Assembly (NCBI GenBank): GCA_012840135.1
Contig: DUMA01000041.1
Span: 1-56,099, forward strand
Reading direction: 5' to 3'
Source of the DNA: Thermoanaerobacterales bacterium
Lineage (GTDB): Bacteria > Bacillota > Thermosediminibacteria > Thermosediminibacterales > Tepidanaerobacteraceae
Length of the DNA: 56,099 nt
Numbering within the stretch: position 1 is the first letter of the stretch; every line of letters begins with the position of its first letter. Both the position numbers and the translations under genes were made by a program. Below the pieces are notes generated by a model. The model was given only the letters and a program-made list of their open reading frames with translations. It did no database searches and was not told the origin of the DNA. Of the stretch, positions 8,431-15,497 are shown in pieces.

Positions 8431-8656
8431 ACCAGGTTTAATTGGGGTACCTCTCGGACTGCTACAGCTTAATTGGGGACACTCCTCCGCTTACCCATAT
8501 ATCGGAAGCCGGATGTCAGAATTGGCAAATCCAGCTTAATCTGACCTCGGAAGACTGACCTCTGCTATAGGAGGTGCGCCCCCTTACCTAAGATGGGGAC
8601 ATTCCTCCGCCTCCCCCAGAGGAATACCCCAGAAAAGGAGGTGCGTCCCCTTACCT
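8431..8656. repeat. Cluster of short GC-rich palindromic (REP-like) repeats
   Basis: The 384-bp gap between divergent genes contains recurring units. TTAATTGGGG occurs at about 8438 and 8469, the latter continuing as GGGGACACTCCTCCGC. AGGAGGTGCGCCCCCTTACC lies at 8569-8588, GATGGGGACATTCCTCCGCC at 8592-8611, and AGGAGGTGCGTCCCCTTACC at 8636-8655. The GGAGG and CCTCC cores alternate in orientation, so successive units can fold into hairpins. This is the look of REP-type dispersed palindromes. No transposase is beside them. Confidence 0.6.
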
Positions 8657-8761
8657 ATTAATAATTTCCTCTTTCCCGAAATATATTTTACTAAAGAATA
8701 CTTGCTTTCGGAGGGGGTCTATCAGAATTATACCATTATGATTATGACTGGAGGAATCATT

Positions 8762-9439
8762 ATGGCAAATTCGGGGAAGACCAGATTTACGCTCCTTGCC
8801 ATTTCACGGCTTTACAACACCCGCATAAGCCTTGTGGGAGTTGATGAGAACAGGCGGTGGATAAGGCCTATGCCCATGTATCAGTCCGACCTCTATAACG
8901 GCGGGCAAAAGGTTTTCGAAATATTCGGGGTGACCGAGATCTGCTTGAATGACTGGTGGGGCACGGCTCCGCGGCCCGAGGACCGATTTTTTGTGAGAAA
9001 CGAACAGCAAATCCCATCTCTAATCAAGACATTAAGCGATGTGGAGAGAATGAGGCTGCTGCGCTCCCTTCTGGACTCATCGGTAGACTCCATATTCAGC
9101 CGGGGCAGGACCCTCGGGCTCATAAAACCTACCGTCAGGGAAGTCAATTTCCGGCGAAATCCTTACAATCCCATGGAATACGAAGCCCGATTCATATTCG
9201 AAGATGGCACTGCCGGTTTTGAACATAACTGGATGGCTACCGACCTTTTATGGCATCAAAAATTTCATGACTTCATCCGGGAAAACCCCGGCATGCTTTC
9301 GGCAAAATTAAAGGAGACAAAAGACATGCTTAACACCCGGGAAACATATTTTGTGGTGGGCCTTACCAGGATTTTTCTTGAAAATCCCGGACCCTACGGT
9401 GGCTGCTGGCCACAGGTGCTGGGGGTGTTAGTTTTGTAA
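8762..9439 (+). CDS. Uncharacterised protein, possibly dual-OB-type domain
   Basis: A 225-residue soluble protein with no signal peptide or membrane segment. The N-terminal half carries AISRLYNTRISLVGVDENRR followed by WIRPMP and a short beta-rich segment. This resembles the start of the dual OB-fold (DuOB-like) proteins, which also have an invariant W-I-R-P turn; the match is by eye and weak. The second half is charged and mixed (FIFEDGTAGFEHNWMATDLL, FVVGLTRIFLENPGPYGG). The ATG at 8762 is set by GGAGGA at 8751-8756. A strong terminator follows at 9473. DuOB proteins occur near nucleic-acid or defence genes, but no such genes adjoin this one. Confidence 0.5.
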   Translation: MANSGKTRFTLLAISRLYNTRISLVGVDENRRWIRPMPMYQSDLYNGGQKVFEIFGVTEICLNDWWGTAPRPEDRFFVRNEQQIPSLIKTLSDVERMRLLRSLLDSSVDSIFSRGRTLGLIKPTVREVNFRRNPYNPMEYEARFIFEDGTAGFEHNWMATDLLWHQKFHDFIRENPGMLSAKLKETKDMLNTRETYFVVGLTRIFLENPGPYGGCWPQVLGVLVL

Positions 9440-9472
9440 GATAGAGCGGTAAGCAGGTGAGGCGCTGGCCTA

Positions 9473-9507
9473 CCCTTGATGCAGACTGGCATCAGGGGTT
9501 ATTTTTT
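9473..9507 (+). terminator. Intrinsic terminator
   Basis: CCCTTGATGC pairs with GCATCAGGGG (one G-T pair) around a 6-base loop, followed by TTATTTTTT. It separates the uncharacterised gene from the selenoprotein transcription unit. Confidence 0.85.
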
Positions 9508-9540
9508 AATGAAAAATTAGTATAAAAATATAAATACTCA

Positions 9541-9569
9541 TTGACAGCGAAAAAAATTAATAGTATAAT
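9541..9569 (+). promoter_or_regulatory. Consensus sigma-A promoter of the selenoprotein gene
   Basis: TTGACA at 9541-9546 and TATAAT at 9564-9569, both perfect consensus hexamers, have a 17-bp spacer. The expected start is near 9576, about 20 bases before the ATG. Confidence 0.85.
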
Positions 9570-9595
9570 AAAATCAACAAACGGAGGTGAAGAGA

Positions 9596-9883
9596 ATGGC
9601 AAATATAGAAATAGATGAAAAGGCTAAAAAATACATTCGGGATAGGAACAATGATACCATCACCATTAAGCTGGAGCGCTACGGCGGCGGTTGAGCAGGC
9701 TGCACCTATATGCCTGCCGTGTACGTAGGCGCACCTGCTGATACCAATGAATACACTCTAACAGAAGTAGACGGCGTAAAAGTATATATCAGCCCCTTTG
9801 TCAGCACAGAAAAAGGGCTCAAGATATTCCTCTCGGGCTTCGGTATGTTCAAGGGCCTGGCGGTGGCACCGCTGAGCTACTAG
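9596..9883 (+). CDS. HesB-like / CC-Se-motif-type selenoprotein (in-frame UGA at codon 33)
   Basis: The frame begins at an ATG behind GGAGGTGAAGAG and reads MANIEIDEKAKKYIRDRNND then TITIKLERYGGG. It meets TGA at 9692-9694 and continues as AGCTYMPAVYVGAPADTNEY to a TAG at 9881-9883, giving 95 residues if UGA is selenocysteine. The sequence after the UGA is clearly protein-like (VDGVKVYISPFVSTEKGLKI). The GGGU-A-G-C context resembles the small HesB-like/CC-Se selenoprotein family found in anaerobic Firmicutes, whose function is unknown. A perfect 6-bp hairpin sits directly after the UGA. The unit has its own consensus promoter and is convergent with the triple-HTH regulator, 6 bases apart. A nonsense pseudogene is the alternative, but promoter, ribosome site and codon integrity argue against it. 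Confidence 0.8.
9692..9717 (+). promoter_or_regulatory. Candidate bacterial SECIS element
   Basis: Immediately after the UGA, GCAGGC (9695-9700) and GCCTGC (9712-9717) form a perfect 6-bp stem around an 11-base loop beginning UGCACC. The position directly 3' of the UGA, with a G early in the loop, fits bacterial SECIS elements read by SelB. The UGA-to-loop distance is shorter than in the best studied examples, so the exact fold is uncertain. Confidence 0.55.
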
Positions 9884-9889
9884 TTTGAA

Positions 9890-10660
9890 TCAGGACTTCC
9901 GGTGTTCCTTATAAAGCTGTATGAACTTCAGGATGAAACTGAACTCTTCAGCCGTGCAGTCTGCCACCAGCTCCAGGACGGAGCGGACTTTCGGGTCTAA
10001 AAAAAGTTCTTTTAAAGCCGGGTTCATGGGCTTGAATAACGATGATATTTCATCATCGTCCGCCACGAAGTAGCATGGTGAAAGCGAGAGCGCCGATGCA
10101 ATCTTTTCCAGAGTCTTTATGGAAGGTTCCACCCTGCCGCTTTCGATCTGACCGATGAGGCCCGTGGACACACCGGCTTTTGCGGCCAGTTCCGCCTGGG
10201 TGAGATCCCGTTCCCGCCGGATCTTCTTTATCTTGTATCCCACATGGCTGGTGGAGGATATCAGATCTTCCGGGCAAACTTCCAGAGCCCGGGCGATAGT
10301 CCTCAAAGTGGACACCGCCGGCAGCACCTTGCCCTTCTCTATATGGCAGAGATAGGCTGCGGAAATGCCGGCCTTTTCCGCCAGCTGAGATTGGGAAAGG
10401 CCTTTTTTCTGGCGCAGGAGGGTTATCTTTTCACCGAGAGCCGTGGGACCGGAGGTAATGGTATCTGCTTCGGGGAAAAAACCTTCTTTTGAAACGTTTA
10501 AGGCTGAAGCCAGCTTGTCTATGGTTTCGAGAGATGGCTGCTTTTTGCCCCGCTCAATTTCGCTCAGGTAAGAAACCGAAAGTTCAGCCTGCCGGGCAAG
10601 CTCCTGTAGCGACAAATTGCGCTTGCGACGAAAGCTGCGGATCAATCTGCCGTCTATCAT
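9890..10660 (-). CDS. XRE-family transcriptional regulator with three tandem helix-turn-helix domains
   Basis: A 256-residue protein made of three consecutive Cro/C1-type HTH domains at about residues 5-60, 76-132 and 142-198. Each contains the L-x-Q-x-E-L-A and S-x-x-Y-L-S/G-x-I-E-x-G pattern (LSVSYLSEIERGKKQPS, ISAAYLCHIEKGKVLP, VSTGLIGQIESGRVEPS). A helical tail of about 55 residues follows. Most XRE regulators have one such domain. The ATG at 10660 is preferred over the one at 10666 because AAAGGA then lies 9 bases upstream. A long perfect inverted repeat in its promoter region is a likely autoregulatory operator. The target genes are unknown; the convergent selenoprotein gene and the thioredoxin gene flank it. 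Confidence 0.88.
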   Translation of the reverse strand: MIDGRLIRSFRRKRNLSLQELARQAELSVSYLSEIERGKKQPSLETIDKLASALNVSKEGFFPEADTITSGPTALGEKITLLRQKKGLSQSQLAEKAGISAAYLCHIEKGKVLPAVSTLRTIARALEVCPEDLISSTSHVGYKIKKIRRERDLTQAELAAKAGVSTGLIGQIESGRVEPSIKTLEKIASALSLSPCYFVADDDEISSLFKPMNPALKELFLDPKVRSVLELVADCTAEEFSFILKFIQLYKEHRKS

Positions 10661-10728
10661 AAGCATACATCCTTTCGAGAGCTAGTAATTTATTGGAAAA
10701 GTAGTTTATCATAGTTTAACATAATTAT

Positions 10729-10755
10729 ATATACTATAAATCAATTATAGTATAT
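10729..10755. promoter_or_regulatory. Perfect 11-bp inverted repeat, candidate operator
   Basis: ATATACTATAA (10729-10739) and TTATAGTATAT (10745-10755) are exact reverse complements with a 5-base spacer. They lie in the 276-bp AT-rich region between the divergent XRE regulator and thioredoxin genes, about 70 bp before the regulator start. TAGTTTA is also repeated just beside it (10701-10718). The layout suggests dimer binding, most simply by the XRE protein itself. Confidence 0.55.
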
Positions 10756-10936
10756 TAAAACTCCAGGGTCAATTTTAAAAATCGTCATTTTTTGATAACC
10801 GATTGAAAAACTTATTAGTGAAAGTGAAATAATAAAAAAGACATACCATCAGCGACGCGTTTCTCACCTAAATCAAATTTAAGAAAGGCCCCACGGGGGC
10901 GAAAATCTTAAAATTAAACTAAAGGAGGATTTCATA

Positions 10937-11251
10937 ATGAAACCGATAACCGTCACCGATGAGAATTTTGAGCAGGAAGTACTTCAGGCCGAGGGTAAAG
11001 TCCTGGTGGATATGTGGGCACCCTGGTGCGGCCCATGCCGCATGATGGGTCCCGTAGTGGAAGAGATCGCCGCTGAATACGAGGGCACCCTCAAGGTATG
11101 CAAGCTGGATGTGGATGAAAACCCGCAAACGGCAGCCCGCTACGGGATAATGAGTATCCCCACACTCCTGGTGTTTGAAAACGGCCAGGTGGTAAATAAG
11201 CTTGTGGGCTTCAGGCCAAAGCGCGACCTTCTTGCAGAAATCGGCATATAG
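10937..11251 (+). CDS. trxA: Thioredoxin
   Basis: A 104-residue thioredoxin, the cytoplasmic disulfide reductant. The active site WCGPC has its cysteines at residues 31 and 34, the preceding segment VLVDMWAP is typical, and the cis-proline is in SIPTLL (Pro75). AAAGGAGG lies 9 bases before the ATG. Upstream is a GC hairpin (GGCCCCACGGGGGC, about 10886-10899) in the leader, and an intrinsic terminator follows, so the gene is a single unit. No thioredoxin reductase is adjacent. Redox partnership with the nearby selenoprotein is conceivable from position only. Confidence 0.95.
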   Translation: MKPITVTDENFEQEVLQAEGKVLVDMWAPWCGPCRMMGPVVEEIAAEYEGTLKVCKLDVDENPQTAARYGIMSIPTLLVFENGQVVNKLVGFRPKRDLLAEIGI

Positions 11252-11265
11252 TCTTTCGAAAATAA

Positions 11266-11303
11266 AAACAAAAACCCTGCCCTCCGGCGGGGCTTTTGTT
11301 TTT
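11266..11303 (+). terminator. Intrinsic terminator after thioredoxin
   Basis: A GC-rich hairpin (CTGCCCTCCGGCGGGGC) is flanked by A-rich and T-rich arms (AAAACAAAAACC and CTTTTGTTTTT), the pattern of a bidirectional terminator. Confidence 0.75.
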
Positions 11304-11362
11304 GCGGTATACGGCACTGAAAACTGAACATCCGAGACTTCGAATTTAAACAATGGATAATG

Positions 11363-11391
11363 TTGATAATAATTAGTAATAGTAATATAAT
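11363..11391 (+). promoter_or_regulatory. Sigma-A promoter of the OYE gene
   Basis: TTGATA at 11363-11368 and TATAAT at 11386-11391 are separated by 17 bp. A small inverted repeat, TACCA-TTTGT-TGGTA (11405-11419), lies just after the expected transcription start and could be an operator. Confidence 0.7.
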
Positions 11392-11479
11392 AAAAACAGC
11401 ATTTTACCATTTGTTGGTATACAGTAGATCTATATGTTTAAATTTTGTTCATCAAAATTAAATTAAGAGGTGACAGAAC

Positions 11480-12505
11480 GTGAGCAAACTGTTCGAGGAG
11501 TTTTCTTTGAAGGGCCTAAAACTTAAAAACCGCATCATGATGTCCCCCATGTGCATGTATTCGGCCGGCGATGACGGAAAGCCCAACGATTGGCATTTCG
11601 TCCATTATGCCACGCGAGCTGTAGGAGGCGTGGGGCTCATCATGCAGGAGGCCACTGCTGTGGAAAGGAGGGGCAGGATCAGCGCCAACGACCTGGGACT
11701 CTGGGAGGATTCTCAGATAGAACCCCTGAAAAGGATAGTAGATTTTGTCCATTCCATGGGGTGCAGGATGGGGGTGCAGCTGGCCCATGCGGGAAGAAAG
11801 TGCGGCGTAAAGGGCGAAAGGATCGTGGCTCCTTCCAGCATGAACTGGAGTGAAGAATACCCGGTGCCGGCAGAACTTTCGAAGGATGAAATAAAAGACA
11901 TTGTCAGAGCTTTCGGCCTTGCAGCAAAAAGGGCCGTGAAAGCAGGCTACGATACCGTGGAAGTACATGCAGCCCATGGATACCTGCTTCATGAATTTCT
12001 TTCGCCCTTGTCCAACAGGAGGGATGATGAATACGGCGGTTCCAGAGAAAACAGGGTCAGGTTTCTGAAAGAGGTTTTGATGGAAGTCCGCTCCGCCATT
12101 CCCGAAAGCATGCCCCTTTTCGTGAGGCTGTCTGCCACCGACTTTATGGAGGGCGGCCTTGATATAAATGAAACCATTGAAATAGTAAAGATGATTAAAG
12201 ACCTGGTGGACATAGTCGATACCAGTGCCGGAGGCCTTCTCTCTCCAAAGCTGGAACTTTTCCCGGGATACCAGATAAATTATTCGGAGGCCGTGAAAAG
12301 AACTACCGGCATTCCCACCGCAGCCGTAGGCCTCATCACCACCCCGGAACTGGCAGAAGAGGTCATAGGCAACAAAAGGGCGGACCTGGTGGCTCTGGGA
12401 AGGGTCATGCTTCGCCAGCCTTACTGGCCCATGTATGCAGCCCATGTATTGAAAGAGGATATCCCGGTTCCCGAGCAGTACTTGAGGGGAAAGTACAGAA
12501 TTTGA
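11480..12505 (+). CDS. NADH:flavin oxidoreductase, NamA/YqjM-type old yellow enzyme
   Basis: A 341-residue FMN-dependent ene-reductase. It opens with the family's NRIMMSPMCMYSA, which contains the redox-tuning cysteine (Cys25) typical of the YqjM/NamA thermophilic-like subclass. It also has WHFVHYATRAVGGVGLIMQE, the His pair in EVHAAHGYLLHEFLSP, and the C-terminal phosphate-binding segment LVALGRVMLRQPYWP. Such enzymes reduce activated C=C bonds with NADPH. Length is normal and there is no Fe-S/FAD extension of the 2,4-dienoyl-CoA reductase type. The GTG start follows AAGAGGTGAC. The gene has its own promoter and stands alone. Confidence 0.92.
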   Translation: MSKLFEEFSLKGLKLKNRIMMSPMCMYSAGDDGKPNDWHFVHYATRAVGGVGLIMQEATAVERRGRISANDLGLWEDSQIEPLKRIVDFVHSMGCRMGVQLAHAGRKCGVKGERIVAPSSMNWSEEYPVPAELSKDEIKDIVRAFGLAAKRAVKAGYDTVEVHAAHGYLLHEFLSPLSNRRDDEYGGSRENRVRFLKEVLMEVRSAIPESMPLFVRLSATDFMEGGLDINETIEIVKMIKDLVDIVDTSAGGLLSPKLELFPGYQINYSEAVKRTTGIPTAAVGLITTPELAEEVIGNKRADLVALGRVMLRQPYWPMYAAHVLKEDIPVPEQYLRGKYRI

Positions 12506-12557
12506 TAATTTGTAAAGGGGGCAAACCCTTGCTGACCCTTTAAACCCTGATTAAAAG

Positions 12558-12718
12558 GAGATTACTATTTTGCATAATTAATGAGAATTCTTCAATATAT
12601 CTTTAAAAGCTTCATCAATTGCTTCCAGCGGATAGACCCTGGAGATAATAGCTCGAGGGTCTATCTCTTTTTTTTTCAACCACTTAATTACTTGAGGATC
12701 CTTTTATCAATCAAATCC
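12558..12718 (-). pseudogene. C-terminal remnant of a zinc-type alcohol dehydrogenase
   Basis: On the minus strand the translation reads DPQVIKWLKKKEIDPRAIIS then RVYPLEAIDEAFKDILKN, a stop, and LCKIVI. This is the usual end of medium-chain alcohol/polyol dehydrogenases (substrate lobe helix, P-L-E-x-I-x-E-A-F, then K-V-x-I). Stops precede it and there is no N-terminal part, so it is dead. The rest of the 434-bp gap (12506-12939) is AT-rich with no other recognisable gene; a plausible promoter for the GntR gene lies near 12843-12878. Confidence 0.65.
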
Positions 12719-12939
12719 ATTTTTCTGGAATTTATTAGTTTCACTGATTTCATTTTTATCCTCACTTTTTGATTTTTAATAGTAGTTTCTTTTTAAGAAT
12801 TTCTTAATTAATTAAAAAACCTTTTAAAAAAATTTTTTCGGGTTGAAGGAAAATGCAAAAATATATAGAATATATAATAATAGATTTTAGATTTAAAATC
12901 GACAACAGAAAATTAAAAATCATAAAAGGAAGGGACTAA

Positions 12940-13626
12940 ATGAACGCAGAATTTGAATTTTTTCAGTCAAATACTCTGGTGGATATGGCATATAAGGAAA
13001 TAAAAAAGGATATAACCTTAAACACCTTAAAACCCGGGCAGAAAATAATACTTCGGGATCTGTGCGAAAGATACGGCATCAGTGAGACCCCAATCAAACA
13101 GGCGTTAAATAGACTTCTGATGGAAGGCCTTATCGAAAGCGCTCCGAGAAAGAGCATGAGGGTAAAAAGGATTAAACTGGAGGAAATTGATGAGCTGCTG
13201 GAAATAAGATTGATGATAGAAACTTTTTATGTAAACAGGATCCTTCAGACTTTGAAAAGTAACCCAGAGATAAAGGAAAAGTTTTTAAAAAATTTGGAGG
13301 AGCACAGGAAAGTTGTGGAAAATATTGAAGGCCTGAATGATTTTTACAGGCATCTATCATTGGACCAGGAATTTCATCAAATCTATATCGAGTGCTCTGA
13401 TAATAAAAAAGTGCTGCAAATATATAACAACCTCGGGACGCATATTTATATGTATCACGTCTATTGGAAACAGGGCAAAGCCCGGATGAAAGAGGCATTT
13501 CAGGAGCACAAGGCTATTTTCGATGCTTTGGTGATATTTGATGAAAATAAGTTGTTAGAAATGGTAAAAAAACATATATATAACACAAAACAGGATATAC
13601 AACAAATATGGGAAAAACAAGTATAA
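12940..13626 (+). CDS. GntR-family transcriptional regulator, FCD subgroup
   Basis: A 228-residue regulator. Residues about 15-80 form a winged helix (ITLNTLKPGQKIILRDLCER and YGISETPIKQALNRLLMEGL). The rest is a helical FCD effector domain (HLSLDQEFHQIYIECS, EHKAIFDALVIFDENKLLEMVKKHI). FCD regulators commonly bind sugar acids or other organic acids and control the adjacent catabolic operon. It precedes the Nramp-type gene and the ketogluconate-type enzymes, so it is the probable local regulator. The ribosome site is AAAAGGAAGGG. A hairpin with an 8-bp stem (13644-13663) follows the stop. Confidence 0.9.
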   Translation: MNAEFEFFQSNTLVDMAYKEIKKDITLNTLKPGQKIILRDLCERYGISETPIKQALNRLLMEGLIESAPRKSMRVKRIKLEEIDELLEIRLMIETFYVNRILQTLKSNPEIKEKFLKNLEEHRKVVENIEGLNDFYRHLSLDQEFHQIYIECSDNKKVLQIYNNLGTHIYMYHVYWKQGKARMKEAFQEHKAIFDALVIFDENKLLEMVKKHIYNTKQDIQQIWEKQV

Positions 13627-13643
13627 ATATTATTCAAACCAAA

Positions 13644-13663
13644 AAAGTTGAGTTATCAACTTT
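13644..13663 (+). terminator. Hairpin after the GntR gene
   Basis: AAAGTTGA and TCAACTTT form a perfect 8-bp stem with a GTTA loop. There is no T run after it, so termination is uncertain. Confidence 0.4.
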
Positions 13664-13674
13664 AGATGATAATC

Positions 13675-13781
13675 TGATGGGGGGGTTAGCATGTAAATTT
13701 GTTATAAAAAGAAGTTCAAGGCCGTTTGACTATCGCTGGTAAATGCTGGGGGGGGTTAGCATGTAAAATTATTATAAAAAG
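13675..13781 (+). repeat. Two direct repeats of about 37 bp before the Nramp gene
   Basis: One copy at 13675-13711 and one at 13744-13781 share a G-run of 7-8, then TTAGCATGTAAA, then TTATAAAAAG, with few differences; the copies start about 69 bp apart. They lie in the 200-bp gap between the GntR and transporter genes. Duplicated operator or promoter sites are the simplest reading. Confidence 0.6.
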
Positions 13782-13829
13782 CGGTGTTTTCACACATCTG
13801 GAAATAAAAATCTAAAGGGAGGTAGTTTT

Positions 13830-15275
13830 GTGGTTAACGAGGAATTAATAAGATATCCCGAGGTAGATGAACGATTAAAACGAGGTAAGTTTACAGATTT
13901 GCTTGCTTTTTTGGGTCCGGGATTAATACTGGCTTCAGCATCTATTGGTAGTGGAGAGGTATTTTTCTCAGCAAGAGGCGGAGCTATATTCCAATATATA
14001 TTTTTATGGACATTCTTATTAGGCATTATTATGAAGGGTGTTATAATTTATTCTGGGACAAGATATATAACGATTACAGGTGAACATCCGTTAACCAGAT
14101 TTGGCGAGGTATTTCCTGGCCCTAAAAACTGGTTCCCAACTTTGATCGGTTTTTTCGCTGTTATTTCGTTTCCAAGTTGGGCTTCAGGGTTTGCATTATT
14201 TCTGGGACAGTGGAGCACATGGGTGTTTGGTTTCGGGGATCAGAAGATATGGGCAACTTTTTGGCTATTAGTCGTCACAATACTCGCTTTTATTACAATG
14301 TATGATATTGTAGAAAAGTTCCAAACCGGTGTTGTTGCGATTATGGTGCTTTTTGTGATAATTGCAGTATTTGTTTCACATCCAGATTGGTTGGGGGTAC
14401 TGGCAGGATTAGTGCCAAGAATACCTTCAGGATACGAGCCGTGGATTATTGAGAAATATCCTGATATTGCGAGTAAAAGGATACCCCTTGAAGTAATAAC
14501 TTATTTAGGCGCGTTGGGCGGAGGGATTTATGATTATTTTGGATATTTAGGACTTTATAGAGAAAAGAAATGGGGTTTACTTGGCAACCCAAATATTAAT
14601 GAAATTCAAGAACGGCTGTTAATGCTAAAAAAGAGCGAGAAAATACCTTTGCCTGAAGATAATAATGAAGAGATAGAAAAAGCTAAGTTATGGAGTAAAG
14701 CTCCGCTAGCCGATGCCATCTCATCTTTTGGTTCAGTATTTATCTTATCTGCAGTGTTTATGATATTGGGCGCTGTTATACTAAACCCGCAGCATTTAAT
14801 TCCGACTGACACAAAAATAATGCAATATCAAGTGCAGTTTTTTACTATGATTAGTCCCATTCTTGTTTACCTTTATCAGCTGGGTATTTTCTGCGCCTTT
14901 TTCGGTACAATGCAGGCAGTCAGTTCACAACTTTATGTTTACACATTATATGAGAGCTTTACACCACTGCTTAGAAATGTTAAATGGTGGAATATAAATG
15001 CTGCAAAAATTATTGAAGTGCTTTGGTATAGTGGTGGAGGTATTTTACTTATCTGGACAGGCATCAATTTCACTACTGCTGTATCATTTGGTTCATTAAT
15101 TGGTGGAGTTCTTGGATGTGGTATATGGGCTATTGCAATGATGTATATAGATAGAAAGATGCTTCCAAAAGCTTATCAAATGAGTTCCGCTCTCTATACT
15201 GCAGTGGGGATTTCGGGGTTTGTCATGACTGCCATGGGAATTGTGGGTGTTTTGCAGTTCTTCCATATAATATAG
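13830..15275 (+). CDS. Nramp-family transporter, atypical member
   Basis: A 481-residue polytopic protein with about eleven hydrophobic segments. The first segment reads FLGPGLILASASIGSGEVFF. This aligns with the Nramp TM1 region, but the canonical metal-binding D-P-G-N is replaced by S-I-G-S-G-E. The TM6-like segment IFCAFFGTMQAVSSQLYVYT lacks the usual M-P-H. Such divergent members may not carry Mn or Fe; magnesium or organic substrates are possible. It is the only transporter near the sugar-acid enzymes downstream, so import of the pathway substrate or a cofactor is an untested idea. The GTG start follows AAAGGGAGG. Confidence 0.8.
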   Translation: MVNEELIRYPEVDERLKRGKFTDLLAFLGPGLILASASIGSGEVFFSARGGAIFQYIFLWTFLLGIIMKGVIIYSGTRYITITGEHPLTRFGEVFPGPKNWFPTLIGFFAVISFPSWASGFALFLGQWSTWVFGFGDQKIWATFWLLVVTILAFITMYDIVEKFQTGVVAIMVLFVIIAVFVSHPDWLGVLAGLVPRIPSGYEPWIIEKYPDIASKRIPLEVITYLGALGGGIYDYFGYLGLYREKKWGLLGNPNINEIQERLLMLKKSEKIPLPEDNNEEIEKAKLWSKAPLADAISSFGSVFILSAVFMILGAVILNPQHLIPTDTKIMQYQVQFFTMISPILVYLYQLGIFCAFFGTMQAVSSQLYVYTLYESFTPLLRNVKWWNINAAKIIEVLWYSGGGILLIWTGINFTTAVSFGSLIGGVLGCGIWAIAMMYIDRKMLPKAYQMSSALYTAVGISGFVMTAMGIVGVLQFFHII

Positions 15276-15340
15276 GGAGTACGTATAAAAAGCTGGTTTT
15301 AAAAAGAGTTTTAAAGTTCCGAAAGAGTGCGGAGAAAATA

Positions 15341-15383
15341 TTTGAGAGGGCAAATTTTCAAAAACAAAATTTGCTCTCTCAAA
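15341..15383. terminator. Long hairpin after the transporter gene
   Basis: An 18-base arm at 15341-15358 (TTTGAGAGGGCAAATTTT) pairs with 15366-15383, with one G-T pair and a 7-base loop. No T run follows on the + strand. It probably marks the end of the transcript or protects the 3' end. Confidence 0.55.
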
Positions 15384-15497
15384 ACTACGATAAAACAAAA
15401 CAGAAAAATAAAAAACATGTCACTGCGTTCCATATTTATTTTATCATAAATACCATTTCTCTTAAATTTTCATTAGAGAGTACAGGGGGGATAGATT

